Origin: Candidatus Latescibacterota bacterium
GTDB taxonomy: Bacteria > Hydrothermota > Tepidihabitantia > Tepidihabitantales > CAIPLT01
Length of the DNA: 42,137 nucleotides
Assembly (NCBI GenBank): GCA_018335915.1
Contig: JAGXRL010000045.1
Coordinates: forward strand, 1-42,137
Direction: 5' to 3'
Part shown: piece by piece, positions 33,218-41,868 of the stretch
Layout of the letters: each line of letters opens with the position of its first letter
How positions within the stretch are numbered: the first letter of the stretch is position 1
Translations under genes and position numbers: made by a program
The notes under the pieces: generated by a model
Database searches by the model: none
What the model was told of the DNA's origin: nothing
What the model saw: the letters and a program-made list of their open reading frames with translations, nothing else

Positions 33218-35518
33218 ATGTTATTTAAATATATTATTAAATACAGAAAAATAGTTATCGCAATAACTATTGTCTTTGTTATATGCTTTGGGTTTTTTGC
33301 TAAAAACATTACGATCAACTCAGATACGACATCTTATCTGCCCAAAACTGATTCAGTGGTCAGATTGTTTAATCACATCAGCGCTGAATACGGCGGCAGT
33401 TCTTTAGCAATTATTGCGATTGAATCCGAAAATATTTTTACACCCGAAATTATTGAACAGATAAATCTGCTCACCCAGCAGTTTAAGTTGATTGAAGGCG
33501 TGGCTGATGTTATCAGTTTAACAAATATTATTGATATAAAAAAGAGCCCTGACGGCATTGATGTTGGCAAACTGATTGACGAGTATCATCTGCCGCAAAC
33601 CGACCAGGACCTTGAAGGTCTGAAAAACTATGTTCTTTCTAAAAATATGTACCGCGGTCATATTGTTTCTGAAGATGCGAGGTCAACCCTGATGATTGTA
33701 CGGCTCAGCGAGGATTTTGACCAGACTCAAATCGTCCGTCAAATCAAAACAATCGCCGATAGCCTGCCGGTCAACGGAAAAATCTATTTTGCCGGCATGC
33801 CGTTTCAGGTGCTGGAAATTAATGATATTATCCGCGCTGATTTAAAACTATTAATTCCGATTGTCGGTTTATTGATTGCGTTATTACTGTTGCTCAGTTT
33901 CCGTTCTTTGCCAGGCGTTGCGATTCCTCTCTTATCCGTATCATTCAGTATCGTTGTGACGCTCGGCATGATGAGTTTGCTAAAAGTACCGCTCACGATT
34001 ATTTCTAATATCATACCCGTGATTTTGTTTACGGTTGGCAGCGCTTATAGTATCCATGTTATTAATAAGTATAATGAAAATAAATTCGCAAGCCGATTTT
34101 CTGGCTCTAAAGACCTTGGTTTATGGCTGCGAGAAATAAGTTTGCCGGTAACTCTTGCCGCAATCACCACTGTTGCCGGATTTATTGCTTTTATTTTCGG
34201 CTCGTATCTGACCATGATTAAAGAGTTCGGGGTATTTTCGGGTGTCGGCATTTTTCTGGCGGCTATTCTTTCTTTAACCTTTGTGCCCGCGCTCTTAAGT
34301 GTTCTTCCGAAAAGAAATCACAAGACCGATTTGTCCGTCCCGGTGCTAAACCAAAAAAACCGGCCGACAACAAACAGACCTGCTTTTGTATCATCTTTGT
34401 TCACGCGCTGCGAGTCAGTCATTTTAAAAAATACAAAGCTGATCGTAGTTTTAACAATAATTGTTGCCCTTATCAGCATCTTTGGCATACCCCGGATAAA
34501 GCGCGCTTCAGACCTGGTCGGATTTTTTAAATCCTCAAGTCAGATTCGGATTTCAGAACAGTTTATGAAAAACAATTTTGGCGGCTCAGTTCCGATTCAA
34601 ATCTTGGTCAGCGGTGATATCCAGGATCCGCTCGTGCTTAAAGAAATGAAGAAGATTACCGATTTTTTACAGTCACAACAAGACATTTATAATCCGCAAT
34701 CAATCGCTGATTTAATTGAAGAGATGAGTTATGTAATTGGCGAAGGAAAAATCATTCCTGACTCAAAAGCAAAAGTCGCTAATCTCTGGTTTCTTTTAGA
34801 AGGCGAAGAAGTGGTAAACCAGATGGTTAATCATGATAAATCTGAAGCCGTGATTCAGGCAATGGTGGTCTCGACCCAAGCCGAACCGAGCCGGCACATG
34901 ATTGAAAATATCCGGGCGTTTCTTAACCGTGCCGATACCACTATCGCTTGTTTTGCCCTGACCGGTTCGCCGGTCATTTATGACCGCTTAGACAAGAGTC
35001 TTGTCAAAAGCCAGTTCCAAAGTCTGATTATTGCGATCCTGCTCGTCTTTATCTGCCTGACTTTGATGCTCGGCTCTTTTTGGGGTGGTTTAATTGGCTT
35101 AGCGCCGATTCTTTTAACCTTACTCATAATTTTTGGTTTTATGGGTTATGCGAAAATTCCATTGGATGTTGCAACCGTCCTGGTCGGCAGCGTTTCGATT
35201 GGAATTGGCATTGACTATTCGATTCATTTTTTGAACCGTTATCGGAAAGAACTTGCCGACAGAAAAAACAGGTCCCAGGCTTTGCACCAAACCTTTAAAA
35301 CCTCGGGCCGGGCAATATTGATCAATGTCCTTGCTGTTACCGGCGGTTTTTTAGTGCTGTTGTTTGCCAATTTAATCCCTTTACAAAGATTTGGCATGCT
35401 CGTTGCGATTACCATGGTCGGTTCGGGTTTGAGCACCCTCACTTTATTACCGGCCTTAATATTAATATCAAAACATAATTTAACTAAAACCAAGGAGCGT
35501 AATAATGAAAAACAATAA
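33218..35518 (+). CDS. RND/MMPL family exporter
   Basis: The protein has 766 residues in two homologous halves. Each half has one N-terminal transmembrane helix (about 8-30 and 398-418), a large periplasmic loop, and a five-helix bundle (about 210-362 and 605-755) of the sterol-sensing/MMPL type (for example GIGIDYSIHFLNRYRKE in the second half). This matches the HpnN/MmpL-like group that moves lipids or hydrophobic compounds. The next genes, a LolA-like protein and a beta-barrel, make an envelope-spanning lipid export system the likely role. The start ATG has no ribosome binding site. Confidence 0.9.
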   Translation: MLFKYIIKYRKIVIAITIVFVICFGFFAKNITINSDTTSYLPKTDSVVRLFNHISAEYGGSSLAIIAIESENIFTPEIIEQINLLTQQFKLIEGVADVISLTNIIDIKKSPDGIDVGKLIDEYHLPQTDQDLEGLKNYVLSKNMYRGHIVSEDARSTLMIVRLSEDFDQTQIVRQIKTIADSLPVNGKIYFAGMPFQVLEINDIIRADLKLLIPIVGLLIALLLLLSFRSLPGVAIPLLSVSFSIVVTLGMMSLLKVPLTIISNIIPVILFTVGSAYSIHVINKYNENKFASRFSGSKDLGLWLREISLPVTLAAITTVAGFIAFIFGSYLTMIKEFGVFSGVGIFLAAILSLTFVPALLSVLPKRNHKTDLSVPVLNQKNRPTTNRPAFVSSLFTRCESVILKNTKLIVVLTIIVALISIFGIPRIKRASDLVGFFKSSSQIRISEQFMKNNFGGSVPIQILVSGDIQDPLVLKEMKKITDFLQSQQDIYNPQSIADLIEEMSYVIGEGKIIPDSKAKVANLWFLLEGEEVVNQMVNHDKSEAVIQAMVVSTQAEPSRHMIENIRAFLNRADTTIACFALTGSPVIYDRLDKSLVKSQFQSLIIAILLVFICLTLMLGSFWGGLIGLAPILLTLLIIFGFMGYAKIPLDVATVLVGSVSIGIGIDYSIHFLNRYRKELADRKNRSQALHQTFKTSGRAILINVLAVTGGFLVLLFANLIPLQRFGMLVAITMVGSGLSTLTLLPALILISKHNLTKTKERNNEKQ

Positions 35519-36260
35519 AATAAAAACATTTACCATTGCCATAACATTTTTTCTTTTCTGGATTGTAGGCTTGGCGCAAAATCAGGAATTGACCGCGATT
35601 CAAATCCTGCAAAAAGTTGACCAGTGCCTGAACGGTCCTTCGGACCAGGAAATGCGGTTAGAGCTGCTATTAATCGATAAAAACGGCCGAGAACAGACCC
35701 GCGAAATCATGATGATGCAAAAAGGCAGTGACAAACGAATCGGTAAATTCCTGTCTCCGGCTGACCAGAAAGGTATTGGTTTTCTGTCCTTACCAGACAA
35801 TGTCTTTTATATCTATCTGCCGGCTTATAAAAAAACCCGGCGCATTGCCGCACATATCAAGAACACCAAATTTGCCGGCACTGATTTTACCTATGAAGAT
35901 ATGGAAGCGAAAAATTACTCCCGGGATTGGACTGTGCAAACGCTCTCAAGCGAAAACAGCTGGCATAAACTGGAATTACTGCCCAAGCCGGGCGTTTCGA
36001 CTGAATATGGCAAGATAATTTTACGGGTAAGAACCGACAACTTCTATCCCGAGATTGTTGAATATTATGATAAAGCTGACAAACTCTATAAGAAAATGAC
36101 CAGTGATAAAATTGAAAAGGTAGACGGTTTCTGGGTTGCCAAGGAGTCGTTCATGGAAGATTTAAAATCTGGACATAAAACCCGCATGATTTTACAGGAT
36201 GTTAAGTTTAACACGAACATTGCTGCGGATAAATTTACTGAAAGATACCTGGCACAATAA
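35505..36260 (+). CDS. outer-membrane lipoprotein-sorting (LolA-like) protein
   Basis: The protein has 251 residues. A signal peptide (about 1-25, TFTIAITFFLFWIVGLAQ) leads to a LolA/LolB-type half-barrel. KTRRIAAHIKNTKFAGTDFTYEDM is characteristic of the LolA-like group found beside MMPL transporters. It should carry a lipid or lipoprotein through the periplasm between the pump and the outer membrane. It overlaps the RND gene by 14 bases and has AAGGAG before its ATG, so it is translated with the pump. Confidence 0.85.
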   Translation: MKNNKIKTFTIAITFFLFWIVGLAQNQELTAIQILQKVDQCLNGPSDQEMRLELLLIDKNGREQTREIMMMQKGSDKRIGKFLSPADQKGIGFLSLPDNVFYIYLPAYKKTRRIAAHIKNTKFAGTDFTYEDMEAKNYSRDWTVQTLSSENSWHKLELLPKPGVSTEYGKIILRVRTDNFYPEIVEYYDKADKLYKKMTSDKIEKVDGFWVAKESFMEDLKSGHKTRMILQDVKFNTNIAADKFTERYLAQ

Positions 36261-36270
36261 GGAGTAAAAC

Positions 36271-37605
36271 ATGAGAAAGCATCCTTTGCAAATCGGCCTT
36301 GTGCTTTTATGTGCTTTTTCTTGCTTATGCGCATCGATTGAATGGAGCGGTTATTTGCAAACCGACAACCGCATCCGAACCAAAGACTGGTCTTATTCCT
36401 GGCAAGAATACCGGTTATCCCTGCAGACCGATTATAAACCGAATGACAATATCCGTTTCTCGAGCGAACTCTGGTTGCGTTCAATCGGATTCCCCGATAT
36501 AAAAACAAGCAATGATTTAAGCAATAACCAGAAGATTGCACCGGCTGCGCTCGATTTGCGTGAGGCATATGTTGACCTGTATGGTTTAGTGAGCCGGAAT
36601 CTCGACCTGCGCATTGGACGGCAAAGAATCGCCTGGGGCGTGGCAGACAAATTAAATCCGACTGACAACCTTAATCCAAATGATTTAGAAGACATCTGGG
36701 ATTTTGGTCGGCACCTGGCATCAAATGGCATCAGAGCATCTTATTATATTAAAGATTTATCATTGAGTGGTGTTTTTATTCCGGTCTTCACCCCGGCAGT
36801 TTTGCCCCAAGGAGATTGGGCAAGTGCCTTAACCCCGACCATTCCTCTTGCGCAAGGATTTTCATATCGCAACATAACCGACACCATAATTATGCCCGAC
36901 CATACGCTAAAACAGAACTCTATTTACGGAGCAAGACTTGCTGGTAACCTGCTTAATTATGATTTTTCTCTAAGTTATGTATATACCCGTTATGACCTGC
37001 CGCTTTTGAACCGCATGACTTTTATTCCGACCTCAAACCCGCTCGAAGTTGACCTTCAATATCAACTTGTTTTCCCACGCACCCATATTATCGGTTTTGA
37101 CCTTGCCGGTGCAATCAAAGACATCGGTATTTGGGCAGAAGCGGCAATGTACCTACCCGAAAAAACTATCCTTACAACTGACCTGTCTTTGCTTGGCATG
37201 GGAACACAAAATACGGTTCTGTTAGAAAAACCATATCTGCGATATATCATCGGTCTTGACTATACTTTTAAAAATGGTATTTATATTAATGGACAATATC
37301 TGCGCGGCTTTGTACACGAACGCGGCAATGAAAATTTAGAAGATTACTTTACTTTTGCTATGGAATGGAAATTCTTGCAAGATAGATTAAAATTGAGTCC
37401 GCTTAACTCGGCGATTGAGATTAAAAACTGGCAAGATATTAAGCATAATTATGCCCTTGCGCTATCACCGGAGATTAGTTTTAATCCTTTTAGTGGTGCC
37501 GAATTGGCAATCGGATTTCGATGGCTCCAAGGATCAAACACAACTACTTTTGGTCGTGCTCAAGATAATGACGAACTATACTTAAAAGTAAAATATTGTT
37601 TTTAG
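36271..37605 (+). CDS. outer-membrane beta-barrel protein (DUF1302/porin-like)
   Basis: The protein has 444 residues. A signal peptide (about 1-21, ending SCLCA) is followed by alternating amphipathic strands. RIGRQRIAWGVADKLNPTDNLNPNDL is the signature I associate with DUF1302-like porins that accompany RND/LolA-like genes. The C terminus ends in KVKYCF, with a terminal Phe as in proteins inserted by BamA. AAGGAG lies before the ATG. It is the probable outer-membrane exit or acceptor of the export system. Confidence 0.82.
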   Translation: MRKHPLQIGLVLLCAFSCLCASIEWSGYLQTDNRIRTKDWSYSWQEYRLSLQTDYKPNDNIRFSSELWLRSIGFPDIKTSNDLSNNQKIAPAALDLREAYVDLYGLVSRNLDLRIGRQRIAWGVADKLNPTDNLNPNDLEDIWDFGRHLASNGIRASYYIKDLSLSGVFIPVFTPAVLPQGDWASALTPTIPLAQGFSYRNITDTIIMPDHTLKQNSIYGARLAGNLLNYDFSLSYVYTRYDLPLLNRMTFIPTSNPLEVDLQYQLVFPRTHIIGFDLAGAIKDIGIWAEAAMYLPEKTILTTDLSLLGMGTQNTVLLEKPYLRYIIGLDYTFKNGIYINGQYLRGFVHERGNENLEDYFTFAMEWKFLQDRLKLSPLNSAIEIKNWQDIKHNYALALSPEISFNPFSGAELAIGFRWLQGSNTTTFGRAQDNDELYLKVKYCF

Positions 37606-37620
37606 AGAAATTAATTGCCG

Positions 37621-38361
37621 ATGAAGAAACGCCTATTTATCATTTTAGGGATGCTTTTATTATGCATCTCTTTAAACGCACAGACAGGTGACACCTTAAT
37701 AAATCAAGCATTACAATTATTTGAAACCAGGCACTTAAATGAGGACAATACAGATGAAAGCGCTCGAATCTTAGAAAAAACTCTCCAAACCGAACCCGAT
37801 AACCTGACTGCGCTTTACAAATTATCTCAAATCTATTATACCATTGCTGACCACGCCCCAACCAAACAAGAAAAACTTCACTGTTTTAACAAAGGCATTG
37901 ATTATGCCCAAAAAGCAATCCGCATTGATTCCGGTTCAGTCTGGGCGCATTTCTGGTATATGGCAAACCTCGGCGCGGCAACCCAATTAAAAGGAATTTT
38001 CTCATCGCTCGCGTCAGTATCTGAAGTCAAAAGAGAAATTAATCTCGTCCTCAAACTTGACCCGGTAAATGTCTGGGCGCTTAACGCTCAGGCAAATGTC
38101 TATTATGAACTGCCCGGCATCTTGGGTGGCGATTTAGATAAATCGATCGAGATATTACAGCGCGCAATTGCAATTGACCCGAATTATTCCATCCTTTACA
38201 TCAGTCTGGCAAATGTTTATATCAAAAAGAAAGATTACCGTAATGCGCGGTTCTATCTTAATCAGGTTCTGACTTTAGAAAATCCGCACCCCTTAGCAGA
38301 TTACGTTATCGATGACAAACCAAATGCCTTAAAACTACTGCGGCAAATCCAGGGTAAATAA
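37621..38361 (+). CDS. periplasmic TPR-repeat protein
   Basis: The protein has 246 residues. A signal peptide (MKKRLFIILGMLLLCISLNAQ) precedes three to four TPR units (for example PDNLTALYKLSQIYYTIAD, DPVNVWALNAQANVYYE, DPNYSILYISLANVYIKKKDYRNARFYLNQ). It probably scaffolds partners in the periplasm. ATG 37621 is preferred over the TTG six bases earlier. It is the last gene of the export operon and ends 2 bases from the stop of a convergent gene, leaving no room for a terminator. Confidence 0.8.
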   Translation: MKKRLFIILGMLLLCISLNAQTGDTLINQALQLFETRHLNEDNTDESARILEKTLQTEPDNLTALYKLSQIYYTIADHAPTKQEKLHCFNKGIDYAQKAIRIDSGSVWAHFWYMANLGAATQLKGIFSSLASVSEVKREINLVLKLDPVNVWALNAQANVYYELPGILGGDLDKSIEILQRAIAIDPNYSILYISLANVYIKKKDYRNARFYLNQVLTLENPHPLADYVIDDKPNALKLLRQIQGK

Positions 38362-38363
38362 AT

Positions 38364-38963
38364 TCAAAAGTTTCTGTGTAAATCCTTGATAAAAGCATTG
38401 GCGGCTTTGATTAAAAATTGATTATATGTTTCCCGGTCCAGAGCAATTATCATTGATTTGTTTTCTCTGAATTCATCGAGCGTGTCGATGAATTCACCCC
38501 ATAATTTCATTATTGCGCTTATCGAGAGAAAATTTAATACCGGAATTCCGCTAATTTGAGTGTGCGGTTCTTTGATGTTCTTGACAAAATCTTTTATTGC
38601 AAGCATGTCATAATTTCTGACATTTTCTTTGAATTCGACAGGCGAACCTGCAATTTTTAACTCTTCGTCCTGGGTCAATGTAAAACAGTCGAGCCATAAG
38701 TGGCTATAATAACCACCGATAAAAGAACGCTCGGTAAGATTTTTTTGTCTGCGGTTTTTTTGAGTAATATCCAAAAAGAATTTTAAATCTGACATGGTAT
38801 GGGTTAAAATAAAATGATGGGTTTGAAACGCCCTGTCATCCTGAAGAGCATTAGCCGAATCCGGAGCAATGCTTCCCAAAACAAAACATTTATTATCAAA
38901 TGAAATCTCAATCCTTTCGAGTACAATCCGTGAAAAATTAATATGGGTGCTGATGCCAGGCAT
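38364..38963 (-). CDS. zinc-dependent phospholipase C-fold protein
   Basis: The protein has 199 residues. PGISTHINFSRIV at the start, LGSIAPDSAN, FILTHTMSD and GYYSHLWLDCF give the spaced His/Asp pattern of the Zn_dep_PLPC family. The family includes bacterial phospholipases C but most members, like this one, lack a signal peptide and have unknown substrates. It follows the class V aminotransferase in the same direction and is probably co-transcribed with it. Confidence 0.7.
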   Translation of the reverse strand: MPGISTHINFSRIVLERIEISFDNKCFVLGSIAPDSANALQDDRAFQTHHFILTHTMSDLKFFLDITQKNRRQKNLTERSFIGGYYSHLWLDCFTLTQDEELKIAGSPVEFKENVRNYDMLAIKDFVKNIKEPHTQISGIPVLNFLSISAIMKLWGEFIDTLDEFRENKSMIIALDRETYNQFLIKAANAFIKDLHRNF

Positions 38964-38974
38964 AATACCCTTGA

Positions 38975-40099
38975 TTAAAGTAAAAAGCTGACCAGCTGGT
39001 CTATCTCTGCCTTGGTATTGTAAAAATGCGGGGAGATGCGAAGATATCCGTTTCGCAAAGAACAGACGATATTGTTTTCTTTTAATTTTTGATACAACTC
39101 GGCACTGTCTTTATCTTTTCTCTTAAAACTGACAATCCCTGCACGCTCGCGTCGGTTTTTCGGGGTGATAATTTCGAACTGAGGGGTGGCAATTTTATCG
39201 AGCAGATAACTGGTCAGATCCAAGACCTGTGCTTCAATTTTATCAATGCCAATCTGGTCAAACAGTTTAAGCGATTCTTTAAAACCGACCATGCCTAAAT
39301 AATTTTTCGTTCCTTCTTCAAATCGTGCCGCAGTCGGTTTTAATTTGCGTGGTTTTGCGATATCGTAAAAATTATCCCATTCGGCACTGAGCCAGCCCAG
39401 ATTACACGGCTTTAAATTTCCCAGAATGCTTTTATTTACATAAAGAATGCCGATGCCATGCGGACCCAATAACCATTTGGGCGCGGCAGACGAGAAGAAA
39501 TCAGGTTGAATGTCGCCTAAATCAATCCGAACCGCGCCGCACCCCTGCATGCCGTCAACAATAAAATAGACCTTATGCTCTTTGCAGATTTGAGCAATTC
39601 GTTTTAAATCGATTCGAATCCCGTTCAGAAAATTCACCCAATCCAAAGACACTGCTTTGGTTTTTGCGTCAATTAATTTAAGAATACAATCCGGATTATC
39701 CAAAACTTCCCTGCTCGCGACATATCGCTTTTCGACTTCTGGTAAAAGATATCGAAAAGGTGCCGAATTGGTTGGAAACGCATCCTGCATCAGAATCACA
39801 TTATCGCCTTTTTCAAAACCAATTGAACCGATTGCATAAATAATGCCCTGGCTCGTATTCTGCACAAAACAAATTTCATCGTTTGAACAGTTAAGAAGTT
39901 CTGCTGCCAATACCCGCGTTGAATTGGATAACTGCTCATATTCCTGCCATTCAATCATACCCTGTTCAGAATATTTTCTTGCCATGTCTGATATTGCCAT
40001 AACCGCGGGCATCGGTAAAGGACCGGTCGAGGCGTGATTCAGATAATTATAATTTTCGGTCAATAAAAATAATTTTCGATAATTGGTTAAATCAAACAT
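38975..40099 (-). CDS. class V (cysteine desulfurase-like) aminotransferase
   Basis: The protein has 374 residues and is a fold-type I PLP enzyme. NYLNHASTGPLP at the N terminus, FVQNTSQGIIYAIGSI, the PLP-binding Asp in IVDGMQGCGAVRIDLG and the Schiff-base Lys in SAAPKWLLGPHGIGIL (about residue 207) place it near isopenicillin-N epimerase/cysteine desulfurase-like proteins. The catalytic Cys loop of true desulfurases (for example SSGSACS) is not seen, so the reaction is open. ATG 40099 is chosen: it lies 7 bases after a -10 box, while a further in-frame ATG at 40135 lies inside the -35 box. Confidence 0.85.
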   Translation of the reverse strand: MFDLTNYRKLFLLTENYNYLNHASTGPLPMPAVMAISDMARKYSEQGMIEWQEYEQLSNSTRVLAAELLNCSNDEICFVQNTSQGIIYAIGSIGFEKGDNVILMQDAFPTNSAPFRYLLPEVEKRYVASREVLDNPDCILKLIDAKTKAVSLDWVNFLNGIRIDLKRIAQICKEHKVYFIVDGMQGCGAVRIDLGDIQPDFFSSAAPKWLLGPHGIGILYVNKSILGNLKPCNLGWLSAEWDNFYDIAKPRKLKPTAARFEEGTKNYLGMVGFKESLKLFDQIGIDKIEAQVLDLTSYLLDKIATPQFEIITPKNRRERAGIVSFKRKDKDSAELYQKLKENNIVCSLRNGYLRISPHFYNTKAEIDQLVSFLL

Positions 40100-40106
40100 A
40101 CTCTTT

Positions 40107-40135
40107 AATAAACAGGTAAAATCTATATTTGTCAA
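40107..40135 (-). promoter_or_regulatory. promoter of the class V aminotransferase gene, giving a leaderless message
   Basis: The minus strand has exact TTGACA (40130-40135), a 17-base spacer and TTTATT (40107-40112), then 7 bases to ATG 40099. It decides the start codon. Confidence 0.6.
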
Positions 40136-40151
40136 GGATAATAAGTTTTAC

Positions 40152-40180
40152 TTGACAAAAAGAATTCTATTTATTACTAT
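40152..40180 (+). promoter_or_regulatory. promoter of the secreted propeller gene
   Basis: Exact TTGACA (40152-40157), a 17-base spacer and TACTAT (40175-40180). Unlike the leaderless genes it has a leader of about 65 bases with a hairpin and a strong ribosome binding site. It is back to back with the aminotransferase promoter. Confidence 0.7.
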
Positions 40181-40222
40181 TTGGTTGAAAGCTAAATCTG
40201 AATGATTGCATAAATAACCTGT

Positions 40223-40248
40223 AATTGGTCAAAAAATGACCAAAGGAG
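40223..40248 (+). promoter_or_regulatory. leader hairpin followed directly by the ribosome binding site
   Basis: TTGGTCA-AAAAA-TGACCAA forms a 7-bp stem, and its 3' arm runs straight into AAAGGAGG, the ribosome binding site of the gene at 40254. The hairpin leaves the site exposed and could protect the message 5' end or place the ribosome. Confidence 0.5.
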
Positions 40249-40253
40249 GCAGT

Positions 40254-41741
40254 ATGAGTAAAAATAAGTTGTTATTATTTGTAATCGCTCTTCCACTCGC
40301 GCTTTATGCGAACCTGCCAATAACTGCAAACGATTTCAATCTTGACCCCAATAATCGCGCCCAATGGGACACAACCATGATTTTTCAGGGCAGCGCGATC
40401 TTACGCCGGGTTGCGATTGGCAATCATATCAAAAGTGCGACTGATGATACAATGCGTATTTTTACGGTTCAGTCTGCTGGTACTCGGATGGTATTGCTTT
40501 TTACTGATATCTCCTCTGCACCACCCATGCAATGGAGAACCGATATTTTAGAAACTTCCAGTGCTGGATTTATGCAGGTTGGTATCGGTGATGTTGACCG
40601 CAATGGTATAAACGATTTGGTTTATGCCCGGTCGAGCACGCCTTATCGTTTAAAGCGAGCCTATTGGGATAATAATGACTGGGCTTATGATACAATAACA
40701 ACCATGACCGGTGCTTCTTGGGCAATGACTGTTGGCGATGCGGATAATGATGGTTACAATGACGACATTATTTACGCACAAGGAACCACTGCGAACTGCC
40801 GTTTAATGCATGCCCATTATAATGATTCGACCTGGGATATCTCACAGATTTGGGTCGGTGACGGCTCAACCATTCAAGGTGTTGCAATTGGTGATTTTGA
40901 TGTTGCCTATCCCGGCAATGAAATCGTCACGGTTGGTGGCGGTCGGGTTATGCGTATCCGTTGGACTGGCAGTGCCTGGGATACTCTGACTTTATGGCAA
41001 GTACCGGCTAGCGGCTCATTTTGTGCAGTCGCAATCGGCAATTTTGACTCGCAAAATCCAGGCAATGAAATTGCGGTCGGCAATGGATTGGGTTCAGGCA
41101 GCATGGCAATCGGTGCGGTTATAGAAATTTATGGAGCAGGCGATAGTTGGCAAGCCCGACCGGTTTTTACGCCTGATACCAATGAAAACTGCTGGGGTTT
41201 GGCAATTGGTGATTTTCTTTCAACTAATCCGGGCGAAGAGATCGTTAAAAGTGGTTCGTTCAGTTATTATGTGCGGGCAATCTGGGGTGCCGGTGACACC
41301 TGGAACAATGAAATTATGTTTGAATTACCTGGTTCTTCATACGGTGCCGCGGTCGGCAATATCAACAAACATCGACCCTACAATGATGAAATTGTCATCA
41401 CTGGCAATAACCAGGTTATTGAAGTCGAAGAGCACATCGCGCAGGGAATCGAAAATACATTAATCAACAAACCTCCTGTGACCGCATTGAAAATCATACC
41501 CAATCCAGCAAAAAACCGCGCTCATATCTATTACGCAGCGCCATCGCAAACATCAGTCGAAATAAAACTTTATAATGTGGTCGGTAAGTTGGTATATTCG
41601 GTGCAGATTCCAGAACTGGCGTCTCATTCATCAGAAAATGTCTTTACGCTTGATACAAAGCATCTGTCTGACGGAGTTTATTTGTTAAGATTTAAAGCAA
41701 TCAACACGGTTTTAACAAGGAAATTATTGATTACGCGATAA
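40254..41741 (+). CDS. secreted FG-GAP/VCBS-type beta-propeller protein with Por/T9SS-style C-terminal domain
   Basis: The protein has 495 residues. The signal peptide is MSKNKLLLFVIALPLALYA. The body has at least six propeller repeats with Ca-binding-like loops: GDVDRNGINDLVYA, GDADNDGYNDDIIYA, GDFDVAYPGNEIV, GNFDSQNPGNEIA, GDFLSTNPGEEIV, GNINKHRPYNDEIV. The last 80 residues (IPNPAKNRAHIYY, then IKLYNVVGKLVYS, LSDGVYLLRF, ending LTRKLLITR) match the type A sorting domain of type IX secretion. It is probably a surface or released binding protein. AAAGGAGG precedes ATG 40254; the ATG at 40236 lies inside the leader hairpin. Confidence 0.85.
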   Translation: MSKNKLLLFVIALPLALYANLPITANDFNLDPNNRAQWDTTMIFQGSAILRRVAIGNHIKSATDDTMRIFTVQSAGTRMVLLFTDISSAPPMQWRTDILETSSAGFMQVGIGDVDRNGINDLVYARSSTPYRLKRAYWDNNDWAYDTITTMTGASWAMTVGDADNDGYNDDIIYAQGTTANCRLMHAHYNDSTWDISQIWVGDGSTIQGVAIGDFDVAYPGNEIVTVGGGRVMRIRWTGSAWDTLTLWQVPASGSFCAVAIGNFDSQNPGNEIAVGNGLGSGSMAIGAVIEIYGAGDSWQARPVFTPDTNENCWGLAIGDFLSTNPGEEIVKSGSFSYYVRAIWGAGDTWNNEIMFELPGSSYGAAVGNINKHRPYNDEIVITGNNQVIEVEEHIAQGIENTLINKPPVTALKIIPNPAKNRAHIYYAAPSQTSVEIKLYNVVGKLVYSVQIPELASHSSENVFTLDTKHLSDGVYLLRFKAINTVLTRKLLITR

Positions 41742-41766
41742 AATACAACTGTGTATAAAAGGATAT

Positions 41767-41826
41767 ATGACGAAGTTTATTCTTGTTATTCTTTTGATTA
41801 TATCGGTTGTTTTTAATTTTGTTTAA
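41767..41826 (+). CDS. possible 19-residue hydrophobic peptide
   Basis: The frame encodes MTKFILVILLIISVVFNFV, a single hydrophobic helix with one Lys near the start. AAAAGGA lies 3 bases before the ATG, a closer than usual ribosome binding site. No relative is recognised. It lies between the propeller gene and the next gene in the same direction. It could be a small membrane protein or chance. Confidence 0.35.
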   Translation: MTKFILVILLIISVVFNFV

Positions 41827-41868
41827 TTAATACATCCTAAAATAAAAACTAAAGAAAAAGGAGTAAAT

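Noticed and set aside
40100-40135. Upstream ATG at 40135 as start of the class V aminotransferase
   Set aside because: It lies inside the TTGACA box of the gene's promoter, and family alignment begins at MFDLTNYRKLF.
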